Positions 45,542 to 54,105 of a DNA stretch of 64,000 bases are shown piece after piece (position 1 is the stretch's first letter; each line of letters opens with the position of its first letter). Location of the stretch: NCBI GenBank assembly GCA_030704615.1, contig CM060732.1:680001-744000 (forward strand), in the 5' to 3' direction. The DNA comes from Takakia lepidozioides (lineage: Eukaryota > Streptophyta > Takakiopsida > Takakiales > Takakiaceae). Under the pieces are notes generated by a model, which was not told the DNA's origin, ran no database searches, and saw nothing but the letters and a program-made list of their open reading frames with translations. The position numbers were made by a program, and so were the translations under genes.

Positions 45542-48358
45542 CGGGACGCGTCCTCTACCTCTAAGCCCACTGGACTTAAGGTTGCAGTTACGGAGGACAA
45601 TTGGGAGCCTGACATTGGACCCATTGTCACCGGAGGAGAGAGACGACGTATACGGCGGTTCCTGAGGGTTTACAGGAATTGCTTTGCCTTCAGTTTGAAG
45701 GACTTGGGAGCACTGAAGGGTCAAGAGATCCGTATTGAGTTGGCCACTGACACGCCAAGATTTCGGAGACCCTATAGATACAGTGACATGGAGAGGTCTT
45801 TGATTCAGATGAGGACTCAAGATCTCTGGGAGGCAGGTTTGGTGGAGCTCTCTGGTGGAGAGTATGCTTCAGCCACAGTGATGCCAGCCAAGAAGGATGT
45901 CTATGGCAATTGGACGGAGAGACGTATGTGCGGTGATTACCGGCCTGTAAATCGTCAGACCAAGTCCGATAGGTATGCCATGCCGACACCAGAGGAGATC
46001 TTTGATGCCATTGGGCATTCCAAGGTCTTTAGCACGTTGGATTTACGATCCGGATATCACCAGTTGCCGATCAAGGAGGCGGATAAGCAAAAGACGGCAT
46101 TCTGGGGGATCAATGAGCACGGGAAGGATTGCCTATACCAGTGGCGGTTCTTACCATTTGGGCTTAAAAACGCTCCCGCTGAGTTTCAAAGAGTCATGGA
46201 CAGGATTCTAGCAGGGGTGGAGTTTGTTCGGTGCTACATAGATGACATCATCATCTTTAGTGCTACGGTGGAGGAGCATGAGAGACACCTTCAGGGGGTA
46301 TTTGAGCGCTTGAGGACGCACGGATTGAAGTTACATCCGGGCAAGTGCAAGTTTTTCCACAACCAGATTGAGTATCTGGGTCACATGATATATCCTGGAG
46401 GATTGGGGGTACAACAGACTAAGGTAGAGTCCATTGCACAGGTTCCACGCCCCACGGATGTGAGCCGAGTTCGAGCTTTCATGGGGTTAGCAAACTATTA
46501 CAGACGGTTTGTTAAGGGATTTAGTGCCATTGCAAAGGCTCTAACCAAGCTGACCAAGGTGGACCAGGAGTGGCAGTGGGAAGATGAGCAAGAACAAGCT
46601 TTTCAAGAGCTCAAGGCGAGGTTGACCTCGGCGCCCATCTTGAGACGACCTATCAGGGGGCGTCCTTTTCAGCTGCATACAGATTGGAGCATGCTGGGGC
46701 TTGGAGCGGTGCTCACACAGGTGGATGATGAGGGAAGAGAGTTCGTAGTGGCTTATGCTAGCCGCTCGAACAATGCTGCAGAGTCTAAGTATAGCTCATA
46801 TGAGGGAGAATGCTTAGCTGCAGTGTGGGCCGTGGCACACTTCAGGTGCTATCTATACGGCAATCTCTTCACCCTTGTCACAGATCACCAACCACTCAAG
46901 TGGTTGATGGAGTCAGACAAGCTTACGGGGAAGCTTGCACGGTGGGCACTCATCCTTCAAGAGTATGACTTTCAGATGGTGCATCGACCGGGTTTGGTCA
47001 ATCGCAATGCAGATGGGTTGAGTCGCAATCCATGCACGAGCCAGCAGGATGACACTGGAGCTCGGTGGCATGGTGAGACGGACGAGGAGATGGTGCCCGG
47101 ATGGCATGCATCTGCATTTCTGTGTATCTTGGCAGCGGAAGGCCAGGTTGGACCTGCAACAGGGATGACTGTAGATCAAGTGTCTGAGGACCCGGAGGCC
47201 AGCAATGAGCAAGGTGGCGCCAAAGATATACATGAGGATTCAGTTGTGTTGGACTACCTCCGCACTGGAGACACGGCAGCCACTGTGACTGCCAAGGAGA
47301 GGGATCGGATCCTACAACAAGCCAAGAGGTTCAAGTGGGAGGGGACACACCTGCTCCGAGTGTGGGAGGATGGTCGAGTGAGGATTGTGCCTCACCCAAC
47401 ACAGCAGGCACGGTTAGTGCGGCATGCCCACGAGGAGTTGGGGCATTTTGGGGTGCGACGCACCCATAGCCTACTGCAGGGGCAGTATTGGTGGCGTGGT
47501 ATGCACACAGAGGTGCAACAATTTGTGGCTAGGTGCATGGTGTGTGACAGGGTGCGTGCTTCATTCAACGCCCCTACTCCACAATTGCACCCTCTTCCGA
47601 TCATGGGATTGGGCTACAGGTGGAGTCTTGACTTCGCAGGGCCGTTGCCACTGACCATGCGCCACAACAAGTACGTGTTGGTGATGGTGGAGCACTTCTC
47701 CAAGTGGATTGAATTGGTTCCATTGCCTGATAAGGCTAGTGAGGGAGCTGCGTATGCATTCTTGGATTGTGTGCTTAGCCGATTCGGTGCTCCAGCTGAG
47801 GTACTCACGGACCAAGGGAGAGAGTTCTTGGGGGAGTTTCAGGCTTTGTGTGACAAGGCCTTGATAGACCACCGCACCACTTCTCGGGATCATCCTGAGG
47901 CCGATGGCTTGGCAGAGAGAGTTGTTCAGACAGTAAAGAGGGGTTTGCGCAAGTATGGCTTGCAGAAGGGACACCTAGGAGATTGGGACCTTCAGTTACC
48001 CTGGTTAGCCATGGGCTACAGGTTCAGCAAGCAAGCATCACTTGCCTCCTTCTCACCATACTTTCTTCTCTTTGGCCGAGAGCCGGATTTGCCTACATCC
48101 ATTCGCAGAGAAGCTGCTACAGTTCTTAACCTTGACGATCCGGACGTGTGGGCACGTGCATGTAAGCAGCGTGCAGAGTTGTTCAAGAGAGTCATGCCCA
48201 TGGCTTTCGAGAACCTTGCCATTGCACAACACCGTGATACGTTGAGGTATGCTACCATACGTGGTGGGGGCTATCGTCCTGGGGTTCGGAGATTCAACCC
48301 TGGTGACTATGTCTATCTGCAGCAGACTGCTCCTACGACCCTGGATGTGACTGCATGA
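45536..48358 (+). CDS. Pol part 2: reverse transcriptase, RNase H, integrase
   Basis: Open in phase with the methyltransferase frame directly after the TAG. The RT fingers begin near RFRRPYRYSDMERSLI. The palm carries FSTLDLRSGYHQ and the catalytic YIDD (46235-46246). RNase H shows LHTDWSMLGLGAVL and YEGECLAAVWAV. Integrase has an HHCC zinc-binding region (HAHEELGHFG ... CMVCDRV) and a DDE core: D in WSLDFAGPL, D in LTDQGREFLG and E in GLAERVVQTVK. Its C-terminus shows RFNPGDYVYLQQ, a GPY/F-like start. It stops at TGA 48356-48358, after which the same frame continues to a PHD finger. Chromodomain absent. All catalytic residues look intact. Confidence 0.93.
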   Translation, partial: QPRDASSTSKPTGLKVAVTEDNWEPDIGPIVTGGERRRIRRFLRVYRNCFAFSLKDLGALKGQEIRIELATDTPRFRRPYRYSDMERSLIQMRTQDLWEAGLVELSGGEYASATVMPAKKDVYGNWTERRMCGDYRPVNRQTKSDRYAMPTPEEIFDAIGHSKVFSTLDLRSGYHQLPIKEADKQKTAFWGINEHGKDCLYQWRFLPFGLKNAPAEFQRVMDRILAGVEFVRCYIDDIIIFSATVEEHERHLQGVFERLRTHGLKLHPGKCKFFHNQIEYLGHMIYPGGLGVQQTKVESIAQVPRPTDVSRVRAFMGLANYYRRFVKGFSAIAKALTKLTKVDQEWQWEDEQEQAFQELKARLTSAPILRRPIRGRPFQLHTDWSMLGLGAVLTQVDDEGREFVVAYASRSNNAAESKYSSYEGECLAAVWAVAHFRCYLYGNLFTLVTDHQPLKWLMESDKLTGKLARWALILQEYDFQMVHRPGLVNRNADGLSRNPCTSQQDDTGARWHGETDEEMVPGWHASAFLCILAAEGQVGPATGMTVDQVSEDPEASNEQGGAKDIHEDSVVLDYLRTGDTAATVTAKERDRILQQAKRFKWEGTHLLRVWEDGRVRIVPHPTQQARLVRHAHEELGHFGVRRTHSLLQGQYWWRGMHTEVQQFVARCMVCDRVRASFNAPTPQLHPLPIMGLGYRWSLDFAGPLPLTMRHNKYVLVMVEHFSKWIELVPLPDKASEGAAYAFLDCVLSRFGAPAEVLTDQGREFLGEFQALCDKALIDHRTTSRDHPEADGLAERVVQTVKRGLRKYGLQKGHLGDWDLQLPWLAMGYRFSKQASLASFSPYFLLFGREPDLPTSIRREAATVLNLDDPDVWARACKQRAELFKRVMPMAFENLAIAQHRDTLRYATIRGGGYRPGVRRFNPGDYVYLQQTAPTTLDVTA

Positions 48359-48829
48359 CGTGTTATTTTGAGGGTTCGAGAGGTCTTGCCCTCAGGCGTC
48401 TTGGTCTTGGAGGGTCGGGATGGCATAACTTGGAAGGACCATGTGCGTAATTGTGCGCCATGTCACCTTCCGAATGTCGATGGCAGAATTGACCCAAACC
48501 TGGCAGTGGTATCTGCAGGTTTGAGGTGCATGTTGTGTGGGTCTGCTAAAGGGGCAACCACCATGCTGGTGTGCGATCGATGCTCTAGAGGTTGACATAT
48601 GGGATGCTTGACTCCACCTCTTGAGATGGTTCCAGATGGGGATTGGTTATGTCCACATTGCATTGGATGGTGGGAGTGGATACAACCATGGAAGGCTAAC
48701 AAGAAACGCAAGGCCCAGCTACTAGGAGACCTTGAACACACGAGATCCTGGCTCAAGTTCACAGATTGCAAGACGGCGACCAACGATGGGGCTACTCTTG
48801 TACCCGGCCCCTTGGTCTATAGAATTTGA
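48359..48829 (+). pseudogene. C-terminal extension with a PHD finger, two in-frame TGA stops
   Basis: Same frame as integrase. After TGA 48356 it reads RVILRVREVLPSGVLVLEGR, GITWKDHVRNCAPCHLP, then a PHD finger at 48527-48661: CMLC, CDRC, a TGA at 48593-48595 where PHD fingers have Trp, HMGC, the LTPPLEMVPDGDW block, and CPHC. That is the full C4-H-C3 set. The TGA for TGG and the TGA at 48356 (CGA in the likely ancestor) both fit G-to-A or C-to-T changes. PHD fingers read histone H3 tails, so a targeting role for integration or for the methyltransferase is a fair inference. Confidence 0.7.
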
Positions 48830-49059
48830 GTACAATAGGGACAGTGATAGAGGACTTAGTACGGCTGTGGCTATTACATCTTGTAGCTATCTGGAGGTAG
48901 AGGGACCTATCCACCAGCTAGGGGGGCGATTGTGGCAGACTACTTTATTGTGCATATATGTGTGGTGTGGTTTGGACAGCGATGTAGTTGTGTAGCGATA
49001 TGTATGCGCACGACACCCTACTTGGTATTACATATCCATCCCTACCGTTCATTTCCTTC

Positions 49060-49245
49060 CCAAAAAAATAAAAAATATGACGCCTCCGAAGGAAGCGTAA
49101 CTTATGGTGTCTCTTGACCCCGAAGGGCTACTGCCTTCCAGCAGGATGGTGGACACCTTTGGTGACACCAATTGGTGGACTAAACCCACAACCACTTCCG
49201 AGGTGGTATGTGCCCATTACCACTTGGCTACAACTTGGTTCATTA
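49060..49245 (-). mobile_element. tRNA-derived SINE
   Basis: On the minus strand TAGCCAAGTGG (near 49235) fits the RNA polymerase III A-box consensus TRGCNNAGNGG exactly. About 33 nt on, GTGGGTTTAGTCCACC resembles a tRNA T-arm and B box. The body runs through GGTGTCCACC, CAGTAGCCCTTCGG and CACCATAAGTTACG to an A/T tail (TATTTTTTATTTTTTT) near 49062. A truncated relative is at 5085-5245. It is inserted in the 3' LTR region of the gypsy element. Confidence 0.65.
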
Positions 49246-49750
49246 ATTTCCTTCAAAGAATATGGCATATGCCCTGGACCGGCATAGGGTTGAAAATGTG
49301 CTATCCAGCCAACACCAGATAAGAGAGAAATGAAATGAAATAGTACTTTATAATGGAAAGCTCAAAGAGCTTATGGGACAAAAGGAAATTCAAGAAAGAA
49401 GAGACAAACCGCAGCCAAAAGCAGCCCAAAAGTCATTACTACTCAAGGGATTGCCTAAGGGTCAAGGCCTCATGCAGATAAGCTGCCAAGCATTTCTGAT
49501 TAAGAGAGAGAGACAAATGAAATGAAATGAAAAAGAACTTTATAATGTCCGCAAAAAGCTCAAAGTGCTTATGGGACAAAAAGAAAGTAAGAAACAAGAA
49601 AGAATAAAAGACAGAGCTAAGCCCGAAGCGGCCCAAAAGCAACGGCTCAAGGGATTGTCAAAGGGTCAAAGCTTCATGAATGCATAAAAAACTGCCAAGC
49701 ATTTCTGAACCTTATAATGGGAGTCTTCAGTGAAAGATTGGGTATCACGG
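49240..49750. repeat. Dispersed repeat with tandem GAAATGAAATGAAAT modules
   Basis: Contains two related modules about 185 bp apart (49318 and 49500), each with AGAGAGAAATGAAATGAAAT-like sequence, CTTTATAATG, AAAGCTCAAAG-GCTTATGGGACAAAA, and a downstream Gly/Gln-codon-like CAAGGGATTG block. The whole is the inverted relative of 9830-10130. Non-coding. Confidence 0.55.
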
Positions 49751-50046
49751 AACAGTCAATGGGATCTCCCACGAATACCATAATAAATTAGAGGCCATGT
49801 ATGCATGTTTGGGCAGCTAGGGCAGCCAAATGTTGCGTTGAATTATTTCTAAAATTCAACAGCCGTCTGCTTAACTTTGTGCTCAGTACCTCTAAAGAGC
49901 ACCAACTCAGCCTGCATAGAACACTGTCGCACCTAAAAACATTTGTGCAAACAAGCCAGTAGATCTGACACTATTTCTCAGTTTCTAGATCTATCTGCCT
50001 GAATCCTGCGTAGAATCTTTTCGAATTTAGAGTCTCGCAGTTCACA

Positions 50047-51837
50047 CTAGGCCACCACGCATAGCGGAGGGAGGTCCCATGAGTTCCATAGAGCCTCTTG
50101 ACTTGGGCACTCCCCTCCTTCAGCTGCAGAAAAGTTGGGAGGGGGGGTGCCAGCATTTACGCTGGGTTGGCCCCATCCGCCATTACTAGTCACCTTCCAG
50201 AGAGGGGAAGAGGAGAGGAATGGAGACGAGGATCCACGGCATAATGTTGGTGACAGGGAGAGTGAGGGGGAAGACATGCTGTAAGAGACTCCTGGAGAGT
50301 ATGAAAGTAGCAAGCATTCTTGGACCCCGTTCATAGCATAGAGAGATGCCGAGATTGAGCGTTCATACTTCATCCTCAGCAAGTGCTCGTTGAAGCCGTC
50401 GTCAGACAGAATAGGCTCCTCCAGAGTGCTGGTGTCTAACTCGTTGTCAAGAGGGTCCGACAATCCCCCGCCCATGGGAGCGGGGAGATCTAGGCCTGCA
50501 GGTCCAGCCATGGCCATGCCAGAGGAGAAATCAAAGGAAGAGGTGTAGACTCCTGAATCCTCGCAGCTCACATCCACATCGGACAGCCCCGTGAGTCCAC
50601 TGCTCATATCTGTCTCATCAGATTCTTGAGAGAGGGGCTGAATTTCGGGGTACTCCCTCTCTCGAAGAATCGCAGATCCAGAGAACTTCTTTGATTTTTT
50701 GTATTCCATTTCATGACTTGTATAAACCTCTTCTTTCATGCACATTGTTGGCGACTGAGATATTCGCAGGTCCCTCTCTGAGCACATGTCGTTTGCGTTA
50801 TAGCTACAGGCTGACTCAGATTGCATACGAATTACGGGACAACTGCTGATGTACTCGCCCTCCGCGCACACCTCTCTCTCCCGGCACAATGGTAATTCCC
50901 TCTCTCTGCAAACTTGCATTCCATGATCCAAATCTCCATGGCTGTCTTGCTTATGGTTACCATATTCGTTCTCATAATCTCCGTGGCCATCGTATGGCAT
51001 GAAGATGGTGCGTTGTTGTTCGCGGAGTAGGAGATTGTTGTCGACTGGAAGATTGAGTTGGTCACTAGGGAGATGATGTCTGGTAGTTGACTGTTGAGAT
51101 TGCAATGACCTTGTGGAAGCTATGCGGTCCTCAGCTACACCCGCTTTGTAGCTATGGTGGGCTTGTGCAGGCGAGGCGACAGGTACGGCAGCAATACGAG
51201 CCTCACCGTTTTCTAGCTTAGCTGCTGCCGCTTTCTGCCGGAGAAGGAGCAGGCGCGCAGCTTTAGAAGGTAGGACTGAACCATCAGAGGGGGCTGCTAC
51301 GAAGTTGGTACGCGTGTTAGCTCCCCTCAGCAGCCAAGCAGCTTCGTCATAAGCACGAGCAGCGGCCTCCGCAGTGTCAAATGTTCCCAACCATAGCCTG
51401 ATTTTCTGTGTGGTATCCTTTATCTCCGCCACCCACCTTCCCGACGGCCGCTGCCGAACACCTACAAACCTCTTCTTGCTTCGTCCCCTGCCTCCGAAAC
51501 GGTTGGAATTGGAGCCAACACCCTCCTTTCCCTCATCAACGAGGTCTGGAAACTTATGGTGTTCAAAGGGGGCATCTTCTCCCCCTGGAGGAATTGTGTG
51601 CTGATGTTTCTCTTTGGATTGGGACCCGGCATTTCCCGGTGCATCTTCCCCACACGAAAGGAGAGAGGAGTCGGAAAAACAATGTGCCACATTGAAGTTT
51701 TCTACAGTGGGCGTTTTACAAGAGAGATCCATGGATCTACTAGACCCACCTGGGTTATCTGTGCTTATCATGTCGCACTCGGGAGCAGCGATCATGGAAC
51801 GAGCCATGTCGAACCTTGCCTGACTGTTTGCCGCCAT
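50047..51837 (-). CDS. AP2/ERF transcription factor
   Basis: A single-exon nuclear DNA-binding regulator of 596 residues, ATG at 51837-51835. A Ser/Gly-rich N-terminus leads to a basic patch GGRGRSKKR. One AP2/ERF domain spans about 123-180 ([51 protein letters not shown]). The [11 protein letters not shown] and LLRG-NTRTNF form is that of the ERN-like/group V-type ERFs rather than the DREB group, so GCC-box binding is likely. The C-terminal 400 residues are acidic and Ser-rich with no named domain, presumably for activation. A CT microsatellite at about 51868-51886 lies in the 5' leader. The single exon is normal for ERFs. The subgroup call is tentative. Confidence 0.88.
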   Translation of the reverse strand: MAANSQARFDMARSMIAAPECDMISTDNPGGSSRSMDLSCKTPTVENFNVAHCFSDSSLLSCGEDAPGNAGSQSKEKHQHTIPPGGEDAPFEHHKFPDLVDEGKEGVGSNSNRFGGRGRSKKRFVGVRQRPSGRWVAEIKDTTQKIRLWLGTFDTAEAAARAYDEAAWLLRGANTRTNFVAAPSDGSVLPSKAARLLLLRQKAAAAKLENGEARIAAVPVASPAQAHHSYKAGVAEDRIASTRSLQSQQSTTRHHLPSDQLNLPVDNNLLLREQQRTIFMPYDGHGDYENEYGNHKQDSHGDLDHGMQVCRERELPLCREREVCAEGEYISSCPVIRMQSESACSYNANDMCSERDLRISQSPTMCMKEEVYTSHEMEYKKSKKFSGSAILREREYPEIQPLSQESDETDMSSGLTGLSDVDVSCEDSGVYTSSFDFSSGMAMAGPAGLDLPAPMGGGLSDPLDNELDTSTLEEPILSDDGFNEHLLRMKYERSISASLYAMNGVQECLLLSYSPGVSYSMSSPSLSLSPTLCRGSSSPFLSSSPLWKVTSNGGWGQPSVNAGTPPPNFSAAEGGECPSQEALWNSWDLPPLCVVA

Positions 51838-51867
51838 TTTATCACTGGAAAGAGAGCTCGGACCTCT

Positions 51868-51886
51868 CTCTCTCTCTCTCTCTCTC
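51868..51886. repeat. CT/GA microsatellite in the ERF 5' leader
   Basis: A CT run of about nine units lies 30 bp upstream of the ERF start codon (GA on the coding strand). Plant GA/CT tracts in 5' leaders can bind BBR/BPC factors; relevance here is inference. Confidence 0.6.
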
Positions 51887-52697
51887 TTTTCTTGCCAATT
51901 CTGTGTATCCGATGGTGATTGAAGTGCTCACTAGGTCTCTCAAACTCTGCCTGTCTCTCAACTATTGCTAGAGTGCGCTAATGTTGGGGATGGACTGAAG
52001 AGCAGGCTGGGCAGTACAGTAGTTAGAGCGAGCTGAGGACAATGAGAGAAAAGGTAGAGCTCATGAATATAAGCAACGCTGCAATTCGGAAGACTTGACG
52101 CCTGCTTATCCGCCGAAAATACCTTGTCGTCTTGCGTACCACCGTCTATAAATACCCATGCAAGACAAGGCTCCTCTCTCATCCCATTCCAACGTGGACA
52201 ACAGCTCGCTCTCTGCTGAGAAAACCGGCATCAGGAATCCGGCACTGGAGGGCGGCCCGCCAAGTGGCGACTATTCACAGACTAGTCGCCACGCCCGCGT
52301 CGTGTAGCGTACGACGTACGCGTACATCCCCGCTACCTACCTACCTCTCGCCACGACCTAGGTACCTCGCTAGTCGGTAGGTATGTCCCTGCTCTGTCGT
52401 TTTGCGGTGTATGTACGTCCAAATATTCGTATTCGTTTGACCTCATTTTGTCGTATGCCGCCGCTGCATACGTACGTCGGACGCAGGCCTGGGTATCCAC
52501 GATTTCACGTCGCCCCACAACACGACAACAGCTGCTGCGTTCGTCGCTTGGCCTGCGACAACCCTACTCTCTCAACAGAAACCAACTGCACGACGCAGAT
52601 CTACCTAAGTACCTATTTCCGCGGAATGAAACTCGATTGCCACCCCTTCGTTTGCCCACCTTTATCATCCAGAAAGGTGGGGATTTGCGTGGTGCAC

Positions 52698-52774
52698 GAG
52701 AAGGTTGAAGCAAGCTGGAAGGGCAGCTTACCACGAGCTGCCAAGAAACCCCCCTTGACAATTGTGTGAGGCAA
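52698..52774 (-). pseudogene. Fragment of HIBADH exon 8 and its flanking intron
   Basis: Closely matches 11616-11692: GAGAAGGTTGAAGCAAGCTG, CAGCTTACCACGAGCTGCCA and CCCCCCTTGACAATTGTGTG. This is the 3' part of HIBADH exon 8 (GGFSCQLM) with its donor GTAAGC kept, and the intron start. It abuts the segmental duplicate of the WRKY upstream region. Too short to code for anything. Confidence 0.8.
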
Positions 52775-54105
52775 ACAACGCACCCACACCGCAATTCAAA
52801 CTTGCCAGGGTCTGCTGGCCGATGGAGGGGAGAAGAGAAAGAGAGATAGAGAGAGAGAAGGTGGGTGGGAAGAAGGGGTGGCCGAGTTGGCAGGGCACGT
52901 TCCCTCACGTTCCCTCGGACAGAGTGGAAGGGTGATTGTAACTTAAAGTCAGTGCGCTGCCCCCCCGCAACTGGCACGCCGATCATGGCTGCCCGTATAT
53001 AGCTGCCCGCCGCCCTGTGCGCAAAGCTCGCTTGTCACCCTCCACCTGGGGATGAATCTGTAGAGAGACTTCAATGTCTAAAGATCTATCCAAGACTGCT
53101 GGACCCAACCTGGAATTGAGGAGCGAGGTGGGTAGGGAACTGACTCAGCTCCTGCTAAGTTTGTCTCTCTTTGGAAAACCAACCTCCCTCCCGTCTCTCT
53201 CTGTCTCTCTCACTCTCACAGTTTGTGGATCATTCAGGCTTTGCTTTGTCTAGGCTGCAAAGCTAGACGTTGGAACTGAAAGGTAGTGTGGGAAGGGATA
53301 TCTTCTCCCTGGTAATCTACCTCCAGGTGGGCTGGATGAATCTGCAGTTCAAGAAGGAAGTTAGTGAACAAAACTGTGAAGTGGGCACTGGGTTGCTTTG
53401 TTAGAGGTCCTGAGGGTATCAGAGATCGAGCGACACATGATCCAGTTCTCACACGGCTTTATCACTATCACCATCGCCTCGGACTATATGTGCTGGATGC
53501 AGGTATAGATTACTTCCAATTGGCAAGTTCCTCCGTATCCACGAGGGGAAATAAGAGGATCTGAGACAGAGGTGGCATATCAGAGCATCGCCTTCATGTA
53601 CCCCCCCGTCTTCAGTGCAGTCCAAGTCTGCTGTCAGGTCGAGACGAACTACAGATTATATGATCCTGAAAGTGTTTCTTCTGAATCTTCGAAGTGGTTC
53701 CCTCGCTTAGATCGGCGTCCAAAAACCGCAAGTGTTAGATGCGTGTACAGAAGAGCCAAGTGAATCAAGTTCCAGGATCATATCCAGACGAGTCTATCAA
53801 TCCATTCAGAGGTTTGGACTTTATTTTGTTGTAGGAGGTTACACATTCCGAAGCTGTACCCACGATGAAGTACCGGATTTTGTCCCTCAGTTCATATGTT
53901 TCTCTTCTCGAAGCTAGCAGCCTTTACCGTCTTATATAGGATTGCAAGGAACGGCGTAGTAAATGTGTAACCCATCAGGCGTAGACGCTGCTTTGGGGCC
54001 AGGAGACAGGAGCAGTTGGGCTGCCTTGCAGGTTACAGGCGCTAGCGTGAGAATCTTCGTCAGCCAGCGAGTCATCAGAACGTGTATTATATAAAGTAGG
54101 GTAGT
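52771..54105 (+). promoter_or_regulatory. WRKY upstream/5' leader region, duplicated at 32250-34471
   Basis: This 1.3-kb interval is collinear with 32250-34471. Contents: GA-rich tract, the GGTGGGTGGGAAGAAGGGG block, a CTCTCTCTGTCTCTCTCACT tract and the empty hAT site at 53638-53645. As the region directly before the WRKY start, it should hold the promoter or leader. No gene is recognised in it. Confidence 0.5.

Larger units (their letters stand above)
42541..49060 (+). mobile_element. Ty3/gypsy retrotransposon encoding a C5-DNA methyltransferase and a PHD finger
   Basis: Order on the plus strand: gag zinc knuckle, aspartic protease, cytosine-5 DNA methyltransferase, reverse transcriptase, RNase H, integrase, PHD finger, polypurine tract (CTAGGGGGGCGA at 48919-48930) and a probable LTR start TGTGGCAGAC at 48931. 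A minus-strand SINE is inserted at about 49060-49245. The 5' LTR and capsid part of gag are missing or rearranged. Coding is interrupted by a few stops and one frame change, described under the separate parts. The gypsy assignment rests on the RT-RNaseH-IN order. Confidence 0.88.

Noticed and set aside
42291-47974. Several minus-strand frames of 60-160 codons across the gypsy element
   Set aside because: They are antisense to intact pol domains and show no conserved motif; they are by-products of GC-rich codon usage.
53171-53220. CT-rich tracts before the WRKY gene and in its duplicate as a regulatory array
   Set aside because: They are present in both duplicates but are simple sequence; no evidence beyond composition.
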